Below, one piece after another: positions 47,930-56,927 of a stretch of DNA of 64,000 bases. Below the pieces are notes generated by a model. The model was not told the DNA's origin. It did not search any database and saw only the letters and a list, made by a program, of their open reading frames with translations. The position numbers and the translations under genes are program-made. Each line of letters begins with the position of its first letter. Position 1 is the first letter of the stretch. The DNA comes from Plumapathes pennacea (lineage: Eukaryota > Cnidaria > Anthozoa > Antipatharia > Myriopathidae). The DNA lies in assembly GCA_964036295.1 (NCBI GenBank), contig OZ038471.1:11736184-11800183 (forward strand), read 5' to 3'.

Positions 47930-48861
47930 GTAAGTATTTTCTTACAGGTACAAGCTGTGATAGCTACAATAATTAGATATTGTGAGGGAAACAAATAACT
48001 ACTGTGGCTTTTGTAAAACATGAAACTGCCTGTCAGCCTTTCATCAGAGCAAATTGGCATTCGCGGTCATTTTTTTGGGTGAAAACTAGCTTGCTGTTTA
48101 ATCGTCATTAATTCTGAAAACTCAAAAAATATATTCCTTTTAAGTATGGGTAGGAGAGTCAGCAATAAAGAGTTTTGCATTCTATTACCGCCAGTGTAGA
48201 ATTATGCACGAGGCAGTTATATTTTAGACAACTAATGCTGCCATTTTGATGGTTATATGATGATATAGTAATATGAAATATGGGTATCTGACCTGGACAG
48301 ATCATTGTACATGTGCTAACCACATGTAAGATGACAATTACTCCCACTCATTCAAAACTGTCAACCTTACTTGCTATGGTTGATATCAAACTGAGAATTT
48401 GAATTAAGATAAGATTGCCTTTATTTGCCTCTGGCTTTCCCTCGTATACCAAAATAAAAGTCAATAGCAAATGAAGTTTGTTCCTAGCTCTTTATGTCAG
48501 ATTGATGTGCTTATGGTGTCCTCGCGGTTAAACTTAATTGATAAAACATGCTCAAGCCATTTTATCTATAAAGCTAAACATGTGTTAAGCGGAAACACTT
48601 GGAAGTGTGAAGTGTCTGCTTAATAAGTTTACACTATCTTGCTGGGGAACTATAGTAATACAAAAGGTTTTCGGGAGTTTGACAACTTTCAGGTTTGCGC
48701 ATCTGTAAATGGACGGCCCTGTACCTTTGGGGTTTAACTTGTTCATAATCCAAACTGTTTATCCATTTATTATTACTTTATGTGTGCGTTTTTGCTGTGT
48801 GGCTTTTCTGTTTTGTTATGCTTTGAGCTAATGGAGCAGCATAAGGTAAACGACTCTATTC
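47930..48861. other. Convertase intron 8 sequence, no gene seen
   Basis: I searched for the expected catalytic-Ser exon (GTSA...AP) here and did not find it. Ordinary AT-rich intron sequence up to the LINE fragment. Confidence 0.5.
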
Positions 48862-49716
48862 TTGATTTCTCTTTCAATTATGACCGGGGTTAGTTTGGAA
48901 ATCTACAGAGCAGCAATGGGTTATTTCAACTCTTATTCTTTTCTAGTCACTAGAACTCATATAGGTGTTTCTTTCCGCACTCTCTTGTCATTTTCGTGTC
49001 TGTCTCTTTTCCTACTGTTTTTAATTTTACTGTCAGGCGATATTCACTTGAATCCTGGTCCTAGACAACTCAGCTATTCCATGGCTCACATAAACGCTCG
49101 CAATTTAAACTCAACTGATAAATTGAGTGAAATTTCAGCCCTTGCTTTGGACTATAAATATGATATTTTTGCAGTTTCAGAAATGTGGCTAAATGCAAAT
49201 GTTGCAAATGATTCGATCAAAATTCCTGGTTATCATGCTCCCTTGAGAAAAGACTGAGTGTTTGGACGCGGAGGCGGTGTCGCTTTGTATATAGCTAACC
49301 ATCTGTCTTTTGCAAGGCGTTTCGATTTCGAGTTACACAATCTTGAGATATTATGGACAGAATTTGTTCTTGGAAAATTTAAAATCATTTGCGGAGTTTG
49401 TTACAGACCACCAAATTCCTCCTCTACTCAAGTCGACGACTTTTTTGACTCACTACAAGATAGTTTAGACAAAATTAATACCATGAGCTATGCAGCTGTC
49501 ATTCTGCTTGGTGATCTAAATGCCCATTATAATTTCGTCGAGACTACTTCACGTAATACGGACGTGGGGATCAAACTTTATCACTTTCTGGAGTGTAACA
49601 ACCTCTTTCAAATAATTGACGAACCGACCCGAATTACGCCCTCAAGTGAATCTATTCTTGATTTGATTATATCAGACTCCCCAGGTCTTTTTACTCATTC
49701 TGGTACCTTTAGTAGA
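48862..49716 (+). pseudogene. LINE (CR1/L2-type) endonuclease fragment
   Basis: A continuous frame with one internal stop (TGA at 49255-49257) encodes a hydrophobic lead (LSLFLLFLILLSG), then DIHLNPGP, INARNLNS, a SEMWLN segment, RGGGVALYI, CYRPPNSS, LLGDLNAHYN and ILDLIISDSPG. These are the ordered motifs of the apurinic-like endonuclease of non-LTR retrotransposons; GDLNAH holds catalytic residues. The reverse transcriptase is missing: sequence after about 49716 belongs to something else. The stop could come from CGA to TGA decay. Probably a fragment truncated or split by the provirus next to it. Confidence 0.8.
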
Positions 49717-49845
49717 TGTAAAATGGGGACTTTGGCTCAGACCCCACCTCACCTCACCTCACCTTAGAGTTGTGCTAGCAGATTCCAAATTTTTTAAGAA
49801 AAAAAATGAAAAATGGCTTAAGGATTTATTTAGATAAGACAAAAT

Positions 49846-50798
49846 ATGCCTACTTTAAACGAACTTAGAAAAGGAATTGCAAAAGAATTGGATATTAAAG
49901 GGAGGTGGAAGATGAATAAGTCAGATCTTTTGGAGGCAATTTCGAGAGCTCAGGATGAGAAGAAAATAATTTTCCCTAATAAGATTGATAAGCCAATACC
50001 TGCACCTAGAACTATTTTTACTGAAGGAGTTAAGCCAATACCTAAACCTAGAACTATTCTTCCTAAAGGTGTTAAACCAATTACTAAAAAAGTAAGATAT
50101 TGTGAACATGGAAAGAATAAGTATGATTGTAAAGATTGTGGTGGATCGTCAATTTGTGAACACAATAAACATAGGAGGACTTGTTAAAAATGTGGTGGAT
50201 CATCAATTTGTGAACATAATAGACAAAGATATGTTTGTAAAGATTGTTGAGGGTTAGGAATTTGTGAACATGATAAGGTTAGGAAGATTTGTAGGAAATG
50301 TGGTGGATCGGCAATTTGTGAACATAATAAAAGAAGATATTTTTGTAAGGATTGTAAGGGAAAAGGAATTTGTGAACACAACGTAGCAAGATATTTATGT
50401 AGAGATTGTGAAGGAAAAGGAATTTGTAAACACAAAATATTAAGACATGATTGTAAAGATTGTAAAGGAAAAGGTATTTGTGAACATAATAATAGAAAAC
50501 ATTTATGTAAAGATTGTGGAGGGTTAGGAATTTGTGAACATGATAAGGTTAGGAGGATTTGTAGGAAATGTGGTGGATCGGCAATTTGTGAACATGATAA
50601 AAGAAGATATTTTTGTAAGGATTGTAAGGGAAAAGAATTTGTGAACACAACGTAGCAAGATATATTTGTAAAGATTGTAAAGGAAAAGGAATTTGTGAAC
50701 ATAATGAGAGAAGATATTATTGTAAGAAATGTAAAGGAAAAGGTATTTGTGAACATGATAAAAGAAGATATGCTTGTGGAGATTGCGTGACTAAATAA
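49846..50798 (+). pseudogene. Provirus protein with 13 tandem 18-residue CxH-x6-CxxC repeats
   Basis: The N-terminus (NELRKGIAKELDIKGRWKMN) looks like a SAP-type helical DNA-binding start, followed by repeated KPIPxPRTI proline motifs. Then come thirteen units of 18 residues with the pattern ICEHNxxRxxCKDCxGxG, giving C-x-H-x6-C-x2-C per unit and a likely zinc-bound rod. Units 4-6 and 9-11 are nearly identical at the DNA level (about 150 bp, offset 270 bp), showing recent internal duplication. Breaks: TAA at 50185, TGA at 50248 and a one-base shift near 50633, so the full length would be about 317 codons. CEHG-type repeats occur in large DNA viruses and their relatives; function unknown. Confidence 0.75.
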
Positions 50799-50822
50799 TT
50801 CATAACGATTTTAGTTATGAAT
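50798..50822 (+). terminator. Stem-loop after the repeat-protein gene
   Basis: ATTCATAAC and GTTATGAAT form a 9-bp perfect stem with a 7-nt loop, starting at the stop codon of the upstream gene. The same stem recurs after the next gene (51594-51620). Position suggests a transcription-end or RNA-processing signal; inferred. Confidence 0.5.
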
Positions 50823-50879
50823 TTTAATTTGTGAATTTTAAAATTTATTTAAGATTTTGTAAATATATAACAAAGAAGA

Positions 50880-51575
50880 ATGAAAATCGAAGATCTGAAA
50901 ACTGAAAATTTAAGATTTACAGACTTTGAGACGAAGAAAAACCAAAAAGGTGAAAAATTTCACGTCATGAAAGTTTACACTGAAGATTCTAATGGAAAGA
51001 GTAAACCAATAATTTTAGAGAAGAAGGATGTTACAACTTTTGGTTTGAAAAAAGTTCTTAAAGGAGATGGAACGCTAAGTCATTTCTATTTTTCAATAAT
51101 CTTTGGGCCTGTTGTTAGAGATAAAGCTTGGATTTAGAAATTTAATGACATCGTGAACTTCATAAGAATGTACGTCAACAAACCAGAGATTAAGAAACAA
51201 ATTGGAAAGAAGCCAGGCGGAACGAGTTTTAAGAAGTTTGATCCTTTGAAAGTTGAACCAAGAGAAGATCCAATAATGTTTTTTAGAGTAGGTCATTGTA
51301 ATGGAAAAGTTTTTAGTAAGTTCTATGGTCATGATGGAAAACGATTAACTCCTGATTTTATGTTTGATGAGTATTTTGATGTCGATGTAAAAATAAAGAT
51401 TGATTCCGTCTTTATTAATTCAACGAACGCGTATTTACAAGTAAGTTTGAAGGAGGCGATTGTAAGTTCAATGTCAAGGATTGAAGATGGCGAGGTAAAA
51501 ATCTTAGTTGATAAAGTTGATAAAGAAAATTTACGTCGACCCAACGCGTTGGGTGAGTGCGCTTTATCAATGTGA
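50880..51575 (+). pseudogene. Provirus protein, possible ssDNA-binding fold, one in-frame TAG
   Basis: A 231-residue frame opens MKIEDLKTENLRFTDFETKK. Alternating hydrophobic strands and aromatic positions (HFYFSIIFGPV, MFFRVGHCNGKVFSKFY, FDEYFDVDVKIKIDSVFI) suggest an all-beta, OB-like domain. ssDNA-binding proteins of the T7 gp2.5-like type occur in large eukaryotic DNA viruses and have this look, but the assignment is tentative and there is no acidic C-terminal tail. TAG at 51135-51137 interrupts an otherwise continuous frame. The C-terminal codons run into the first of two 16-bp palindromes. Confidence 0.55.
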
Positions 51576-51693
51576 TTAAAAGATAACTAAATTAATTCAT
51601 AACAAATTTTGTTATGAATTTAATAGTTTTTGTGTTACTTCATGATTTTGTTTGTAGCAGACCTCGTTTCGACATGGACCCAACGCGTTGGGT
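51539..51693. promoter_or_regulatory. Two identical 16-bp palindromes 139 bp apart
   Basis: ACCCAACGCGTTGGGT is at 51539-51554 (inside the last codons of the preceding gene) and at 51678-51693. Shared bases extend slightly (G before, G plus TGCGC-like after). They bracket the intergenic space between convergent genes, which also holds the stem-loop at 51594-51620. Possible protein-binding or replication sites; function inferred only from symmetry and duplication. Confidence 0.6.
51594..51620 (+). terminator. Stem-loop after the ssDNA-binding-like gene
   Basis: AATTCATAAC pairs with GTTATGAATT (10 bp) around a 7-nt AT loop. It is the same stem as at 50798-50822, again just past a stop codon. 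Confidence 0.5.
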
Positions 51694-51797
51694 GCCTGCG
51701 CGGTTTTTACATTTTGTTTGCTTTAAAGATTTTTATTTTTGAAAAAAACAGACGTGTCGGGTAAATAAACAAGGATTTTGTAACTTTAGTGTGTTTC

Positions 51798-53459
51798 TTA
51801 ACGAAACAACCACCAAACAGATCCTCCAACAATTAAAGCGATTGAAGCCAGTTTTTCTTCATGTATTCTTGCGCTTGTTGAATAATTCGTCTCTGTCTTT
51901 TTTTGTTTAATAGGATTTTGCTTTTTATTTTCGTCATCATTAGTATTCATGTTTTTGTTTGGCTTTTCATCTGTGGTTTCATTAGTATTCACATTTTTTT
52001 CGTTTTTCTTTTTGTTTACTGAATCATTCGCTCCAAACTTCATGTCATCTGTAGCCTTTTGTAATTTGTTGTTATAACCATCTACTCTTCCTGTGTTAAT
52101 GACTAATTCAGAAGGAAGTAACCAAGTTCCCGGAGTTATGGCAAAGTCTAATTTTACTTTTGCATTTTGAACAGCTAGTTGATATCTTGAAATACTTTTC
52201 GAAATATCTTCTTCAATCACAGCGCTTTCAAACAAAATCAACATTTCTTGTTGCGCTTCTTGAACTCCACCTCCGTTTCCAACGATCGGATTTCTAACAT
52301 TCGCTTGTGCTCCCAAAACACAATAGACGAAAGCTTCGATACTTCTATTGAGTCTTCCAAGCCCCGCTTTTGTGATTCCTTTGCCTTTTCTCAAAGCGAG
52401 CCATTCGTGTTGTTTTCCTTGATGAAAATCGTTTCGAATATGTTGAATTACTTTATTCGAAGAACCACTCTCATCTGAAAAGTGTAATCCTCCATTAGGC
52501 CACTTTGCATCTTTATTTGAAAACCAAGGACTTGTTCTTGTGTTAGAATAATGACCGTGAACGTGATCATAAGCGTAAACACCGCCTAATCCACCATTTG
52601 TTCCACGTGTCCATCGAAGGTCAGGGTTATTCAATCCAAACTCTTTACACAAAGCTTGATATTTTCCTTTGTTAACAGGATTATTCAAAGCGTCAAAAGC
52701 ATTTGTATTGGGTAAAGCAACACCCAACTCGTAGAAGACCCTTCTTATGGTAAAGTAAACATGAAATTCAATTAAAATTTGAACTACTTTTGAATAATTT
52801 TCCTCTAAACCAATACTGCATCCACAAGTGGCACACCAAACAGCAAAGCTTAGTTGATGCGGCCAAAATGTTATGTCAGGTCCTGCTAACCATTTTTTTG
52901 CCTGTTTAGCAGTTGTAAAAGTGAGTGTTTCATTCATGAAAACATTTTTCATCTTCGCGATGAAGAACCTGTCAGGCGTAACATAAATTTTTAAATCCGT
53001 GGGCACTGGTTTTGTGGAATGATTGAAAGGTGTTGGATGGGGATTATAAGTTTCCGTCGTCAATAATAATGTGAATGGAAATAAAACTCTTTTTCCCAAG
53101 TCTTCTTTCAAATCTTCTGAAAATGTTTCTGGATTTACTAAAAATTTTCCATCTTCCCAAATTATTCTTGTTGCACCTTCTCCATTTTTTAAGTCTTTCC
53201 ATTCAATAGAAAATTTCCCATCTCCCTCATCAACAGCAAGAAACTTTTCATCTTTCGCGTCAGGAAAATGCTTTTTGAACATATCATAAGCCTTTTTCTT
53301 TTTCTTGAGCCACTCTTGCATGTTTACTTTTGGAAACATTTTGTGAAAAATGGTAGATTCATCTGTCATTGGTTCGCCAGCGAGATCTGAACCAAAATTT
53401 TGTGCGAAACTTATTGCTTTTAGTTTATCTTTTTCATTGAGTATTGCTTTTTTGCTCAT
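51798..53459 (-). CDS. Large provirus protein with C-terminal membrane anchor (553 aa, intact)
   Basis: I start it at MSKKAILNEK (53459), not at the upstream codons, because a CTTAAAAG box and TATTTAAATA lie directly before this ATG. Features: a charged N-terminal 100 residues; a central region with WPHQLSFAVWCATCGCSIG and VVQILIEFHVYFTIRRVFYE; an Asn/Gly/Ser-rich part around RTSPWFSNKDAKWPNGGLHF; a Lys/Asn low-complexity linker (about 475-535); and a final hydrophobic segment LASIALIVGGSVWWLFR. That is a tail-anchored or single-pass design. Proteins of this layout accompany Polinton-like elements in cnidarians, as far as I recall, without known function. It is convergent with the preceding gene and could be a virion surface or vertex protein; that is inference. 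Confidence 0.7.
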   Translation of the reverse strand: MSKKAILNEKDKLKAISFAQNFGSDLAGEPMTDESTIFHKMFPKVNMQEWLKKKKKAYDMFKKHFPDAKDEKFLAVDEGDGKFSIEWKDLKNGEGATRIIWEDGKFLVNPETFSEDLKEDLGKRVLFPFTLLLTTETYNPHPTPFNHSTKPVPTDLKIYVTPDRFFIAKMKNVFMNETLTFTTAKQAKKWLAGPDITFWPHQLSFAVWCATCGCSIGLEENYSKVVQILIEFHVYFTIRRVFYELGVALPNTNAFDALNNPVNKGKYQALCKEFGLNNPDLRWTRGTNGGLGGVYAYDHVHGHYSNTRTSPWFSNKDAKWPNGGLHFSDESGSSNKVIQHIRNDFHQGKQHEWLALRKGKGITKAGLGRLNRSIEAFVYCVLGAQANVRNPIVGNGGGVQEAQQEMLILFESAVIEEDISKSISRYQLAVQNAKVKLDFAITPGTWLLPSELVINTGRVDGYNNKLQKATDDMKFGANDSVNKKKNEKNVNTNETTDEKPNKNMNTNDDENKKQNPIKQKKTETNYSTSARIHEEKLASIALIVGGSVWWLFR

Positions 53460-53493
53460 GGTTTTGTATTTAAATAATACAAAACAAAAACTT

Positions 53494-54222
53494 TTAAGTA
53501 ACATCTTTATACGCTGGAGGAGCACTTGGTTCCAGTCTTTGGTCTATGTCTTGAGTTCTAATGCTAATGTTTATGTTAATATCTAATTCATTCAATAAAT
53601 TTACAAAAGTTTTTTTGTCAATATTTAAGAAGTTTTCGATTGTTGAAGAACTTTCAAAAGCTCTTCTACTAATTTTTTTCGTGCTTTGTGATCTTTTTAA
53701 GGTTTCTCCCTCTTTTGGAACCTTAAGAATTTCTGAACTTTGTGATTCGTAATTATTTCGTTCGTCGTTCATTTTTCTAAACTCTTCCTCAGAGACGTTT
53801 TCATCTGAAAGTGTGTTATTCACCATTTCATGAATGCTGCTAATTTTTGATCGACCAAGTGATATTAGCTTTTCGTAAATCGTTAATTTTCTAATTGTTT
53901 CCTTATCGAGAGCAATAGTTATGAGAGATGTCGCTCCTAAGAGTGCGCCGACTCCGATGAGAGGCGCACCAACAATAACACCAAAACCAGTCCCTGAAAC
54001 ACCTGCTCCAGAAACTGATAAAACCGTAGCACCTGCTGAAGAAAAGATGTTTACTATTCTCAGCCTGGAGTGTTTTTTCAATTTTTCGTCTCTCTTCTTG
54101 ATATCATGTTCCAAGTTCTTTTTCATTGTTTCGAGGATTCTTGAGCAGACAGATAACCTGAAAGCGTTAGAATCCTATGGGATATCCGGGTACAATTTTT
54201 CTTTTTGAATAACTTCACTCAT
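53494..54222 (-). pseudogene. Provirus membrane protein ending in PSAP/PPAY, one in-frame TAG
   Basis: The full frame runs from ATG at 54222 (MSEVIQKEKLYPDIP, then TAG at 54175-54177) through MKKNLEHDIKKRDEKLKK to the stop at 53494, 242 codons. The centre has a Gly/Ala/Val-rich hydrophobic stretch (SSAGATVLSVSGAGVSGTGF, then GVIVGAPLIGVGALLGATSL) that could cross a membrane twice. Helices follow (KISSIHEMVNNTLSDENVSE) and a Ser/Lys-rich linker. The last residues are RLEPSAPPAYKDVT: PSAP (232-235) and PPAY (235-238) overlap by one Pro, exactly the ESCRT (TSG101) and Nedd4-WW late-domain consensus. A protein family with this hydrophobic core seems common in cnidarian elements of this type (memory). 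The stop codon TAA is embedded in the next gene's promoter-like box. Confidence 0.7.
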
Positions 54223-54259
54223 TTTTGTTATCATTCATTTAATATTCTCTTAAGTTAAG

Positions 54260-54687
54260 TTACTTTTCTGTGTGATGAATAGCAATTTGGGCGAATGCCT
54301 CTGGTAGTGATTCATGGTTAAAGACGGCTTTATCTCTAAATAGTTCAATTTCAATCATGAAGTCATTTATTAGACTTTTGTGCTACTTATGGGTGCTTTA
54401 AAAGAGGGTATGCTGTTCTCTACAATCAAGAATTCATCTGTATTATTGTCTCTCTCTAACACTTTTTCTCCTTCACTCATGTTTGAGAAGAACGAACTCT
54501 TATCCACTAGGTCACAACGAATGATTAGAGGAGAAGTTGTGTAGGGACAGGAAATAACCTCAAGGAATTTTGCTCCTTGAATTTGTTTTGCAAGTTTTAC
54601 TTTTGCTATTATACTTAAAACCTGATTTTTACTATTTTTTCTATGAGCTTTTAACCTTAATAATAAGTTTGTCTGATACATATTCAT
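54260..54687 (-). pseudogene. Small provirus protein (about 142 codons) with one frameshift
   Basis: The ATG at 54687 (MNMYQTNLLLRLKAHRKNSK) follows a TTTAAGAATAAG box. The body has beta-type segments (FLEVISCPYTTSPLIIRCDL). Near 54372 the frame shifts by one base, and the continuation (LINDFMIEIELFRDK...HHTEK) ends at TAA 54260-54262. The total length is consistent with a single-base loss. Predominantly beta character and size are compatible with a minor capsid or vertex protein, but I have no motif to prove it. Confidence 0.6.
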
Positions 54688-54695
54688 ATTTACAA

Positions 54696-55862
54696 TTATT
54701 TTTTCTTATTCTTAAATTGTTCAATTACAAAAGTCACGACGAGGAGAATCAGTAACCAAGCATGTTTAGAGAGAAAATCAATAGCCTCTCCAGCGGCTTT
54801 AAACAAGAAACTAATTATCGCTCCAACCATTCCAGGAAGAATTTCAGCCAACTTTTTTTCCAATCTCTTTGAGACCATTTCCAACACCTTTTGCCACCTT
54901 AGACAAACCTGCTTTGAGATTTGATACGATGACACCAATTATGGTTCCAACAGCTGCTAAGACACCAACGACTGACAAGCCATACTTTTTAAAGATATAT
55001 TTAACTTTTTCCTTTAGAGATAGCCTTTCAAAAATTTGTTCATTTTCTCCTTCTAATCTTTCATTTTCTTGTTCTAATTCGTTTATTCGTTCCTCAATTC
55101 TTTCCCTATCTTCTGGATTATTGTTTATTTCTGCTCTTAGTTTTTCAATTGTTTCTTTGTTTTGTTTTATGGTCGCTTCGCTTTCTTTCCTTGCCTTGAC
55201 CACTTCTTCTTTTTGTCTTTCTATTTCTTCTTCTAACTTTTTTCTTTCTTTAGGAGAGGTTGACTTTTTCAACTCGTTCTCAAGAGCTTTAATCGAATCG
55301 TCTCTTCTTGAAACACGATCTCTCAATGAACGTTATCATCTGTCAATTTTTTGATTGTTCTATTCAACTTGTCGTTCCTTTCTTTTTCCTCTCTTAGTTC
55401 TTTTTCCTTTTTCTTATTCCATTCTATTTTTTGATTGTTCTCATCAATGATCTCTGTTGTCGTCTTCCCTAACGCGGCGAGTAGTGTTTTAGATGGGTTA
55501 TTTCTTTGTTTCTCGGGTGTTAATGTTCCATCTTCGTTTATGAAGAATTTTGCAGAATTCTTCGAGGTTAACGAAACCCAATGTCTCCCAAATAGATCTT
55601 GATCAGAATTTAACTTACTTAAATTAGCGTTAGGCCATACTTTTTTTAAGAACTTTTCAGACTCTTGATTCTTTCCTGGAGTATCAGGTAATAATAGATC
55701 TGTTTCTGAATCACCACCAAAGGATGTTTCATGTGTATCGTGATGATCGTGATGACTTAGAGGAGTCTCTGTTCCTCTATCTGTCATTGGGATTTCTTCG
55801 CCATCTCCATTTCCATCATGAGTACTAGGATCAAAAGGATTTTCTGGATCTATTTCTGCCAT
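54696..55862 (-). pseudogene. Coiled-coil membrane protein (about 388 codons) with two compensating frameshifts
   Basis: Three frames form one gene. 55862-55323 has an acidic, disordered start (DPENPFDPSTHDGNGDG, HHDHHDTHE), then FLKKVWPNANLSKLN and a charged helix. About 55326-54844 is a long Glu/Lys coiled coil (ERINELEQENERLEGENEQI) and a first membrane segment (GLSVVGVLAAVGTIIGVIVS). 54850-54696 holds PGMVGAIISFLFKAAGEA and LLILLVVTFVIEQF. The shifts lie near 55325 and in an A7 run near 54856, and the second returns to the original frame. Gly-rich amphipathic sequence (GLSKVAKGVGNGLKEIGKK) links the membrane parts. I recall this coiled-coil-plus-hydrophobic layout from other cnidarian elements. 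It may be a virion membrane or fusion-like component; that is speculation. Confidence 0.65.
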
Positions 55863-55899
55863 TTTTGTATGATTTTAGTCATCGCAGGAAAACATTAAG

Positions 55900-56319
55900 T
55901 CAATAAATTTTTGAAACACCATATGCTAAACCAGCTACAGTCAATCCTGTAAATATCATCTCTCCATTCTTTTGGTCTTTTCTTGGAGAATAATAATCGT
56001 TAAAATTAGGTTCTTTTAAATTTCCAACTGATTTATCTGGATGTGCTTTAGCATAAGCTTTCAACGCTTCGTCTGTGCTTCGAAAATGATATGAAGCGAT
56101 GGATTTATCTTTTTCTTGTTGTTCTCTCCAAAGTTCTATTTTCCCCATTTTTTCTTTCCAATCGTTGTAATCTTTTTCATATTTTTCCATTGCCAAATCA
56201 TGTCTTTTTCTTTCTTTGTCTTGGTCTTTTCCTGATAAGAATTTCTCTAAATAGCTACCTCCAATGAATGTTCCTGCGTTTAATATAGCCCCAATAGCGG
56301 TCGTTAGAATTATTGCCAT
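55900..56319 (-). CDS. Small two-segment membrane protein (139 aa, intact)
   Basis: An N-terminal hydrophobic segment (MAIILTTAIGAILNAGTFIG) is followed by a long basic/acidic helix (KERKRHDLAMEKYEKDYNDW), a DEALKAYAKAHPDK segment, then FNDYYSPRKDQKNGEM and a C-terminal hydrophobic helix (FTGLTVAGLAYGVSKIY). Hairpin topology is likely. Same strand as its neighbours, 37 bp from the next gene. The family looks conserved in similar elements; function unknown. Confidence 0.65.
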   Translation of the reverse strand: MAIILTTAIGAILNAGTFIGGSYLEKFLSGKDQDKERKRHDLAMEKYEKDYNDWKEKMGKIELWREQQEKDKSIASYHFRSTDEALKAYAKAHPDKSVGNLKEPNFNDYYSPRKDQKNGEMIFTGLTVAGLAYGVSKIY

Positions 56320-56349
56320 TCTTTTATTTAGAATGGTAATAGCAATTCT

Positions 56350-56537
56350 TTATGTTAATAATCCAAAAGCAAAACCAATAAATGAAAAAGCAGCGCCTAT
56401 AATGTCAAGTTCTTCTTTTCTGGATCTATTCCAGATTCTAAATTTGAAGATTTGGGAACCTTATTTCTCCTTATTGCAATATCGTTTAGCGCTCTACCAA
56501 GCAAGAATCCAAATACTGATAAAGTTATATATCCCAT
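56350..56537 (-). pseudogene. Very small membrane protein (about 62 codons) with one frameshift
   Basis: The ATG at 56537 is preceded at 26 bp by CTTAAGAAA. MGYITLSVFGFLLGRALNDI is one hydrophobic segment. After a basic loop a one-base shift near 56406 leads into DIIGAAFSFIGFAFGLLT and the stop at 56350. The plus-strand frame across it is a shadow. Confidence 0.55.
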
Positions 56538-56558
56538 TTCATTTTCTTAGTTTATTTC

Positions 56559-56777
56559 TTAAGTTGGAATAATTTTTTGTTCAACAAGATAATCTCTTGT
56601 ATATATTGCAGCAATCATAACTCCTGTCCATTCGACGGCATTCATCAAACTCGAAGAAGGATCTGAAGTTACTGCCTTTCTTAATGCTTTCTTCACGGCG
56701 TATCCGATTCCTGCAGAAATCGCAACCAGAGCGACTGCCTCTTTCGCATTACTAACAAGTTTACTGTCACTACTCAT
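56559..56777 (-). CDS. Small membrane protein (72 aa, intact)
   Basis: MSSDSKLVSNAKEAVALVAI continues as a Gly/Ala hydrophobic segment (SAGIGYAVKKALRK), and a second weaker one follows (LMNAVEWTGVMIAAIYTRDY) before the basic end. A CTTAAAGATT box lies 29 bp before the ATG, overlapping the stop of the upstream gene. Confidence 0.6.
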   Translation of the reverse strand: MSSDSKLVSNAKEAVALVAISAGIGYAVKKALRKAVTSDPSSSLMNAVEWTGVMIAAIYTRDYLVEQKIIPT

Positions 56778-56927
56778 TTTTGAAATACGAAATACTAATC
56801 TTTAAGTCACTCCATATCAATATTTGGTTGATTTTTTTGTTTTGGTTTCTCAACTGGAGTTGACTCTTTATTGCTCGTGGCGAAGCCGACGAGCTTAGGA
56901 TTGGAAAGCGTGTCTTCATCATCGTCA

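Noticed and set aside
50184-50756. 190-codon minus-strand open frame
   Set aside because: It is the antisense shadow of the 54-bp Cys/His repeat array; its own repeats (LQSLQKYLL-like) arise from the same DNA periodicity, and the plus strand has the meaningful C/H spacing.
50100-50795. Regular 54-bp repeats could suggest a CRISPR array
   Set aside because: Units are contiguous without spacers, in protein-coding frame, and encode a conserved Cys/His pattern in animal DNA.
54869-55354. 161-codon plus-strand frame rich in Ser/Phe/Leu
   Set aside because: Antisense of the Glu/Lys-rich coiled coil; the composition is the expected mirror.
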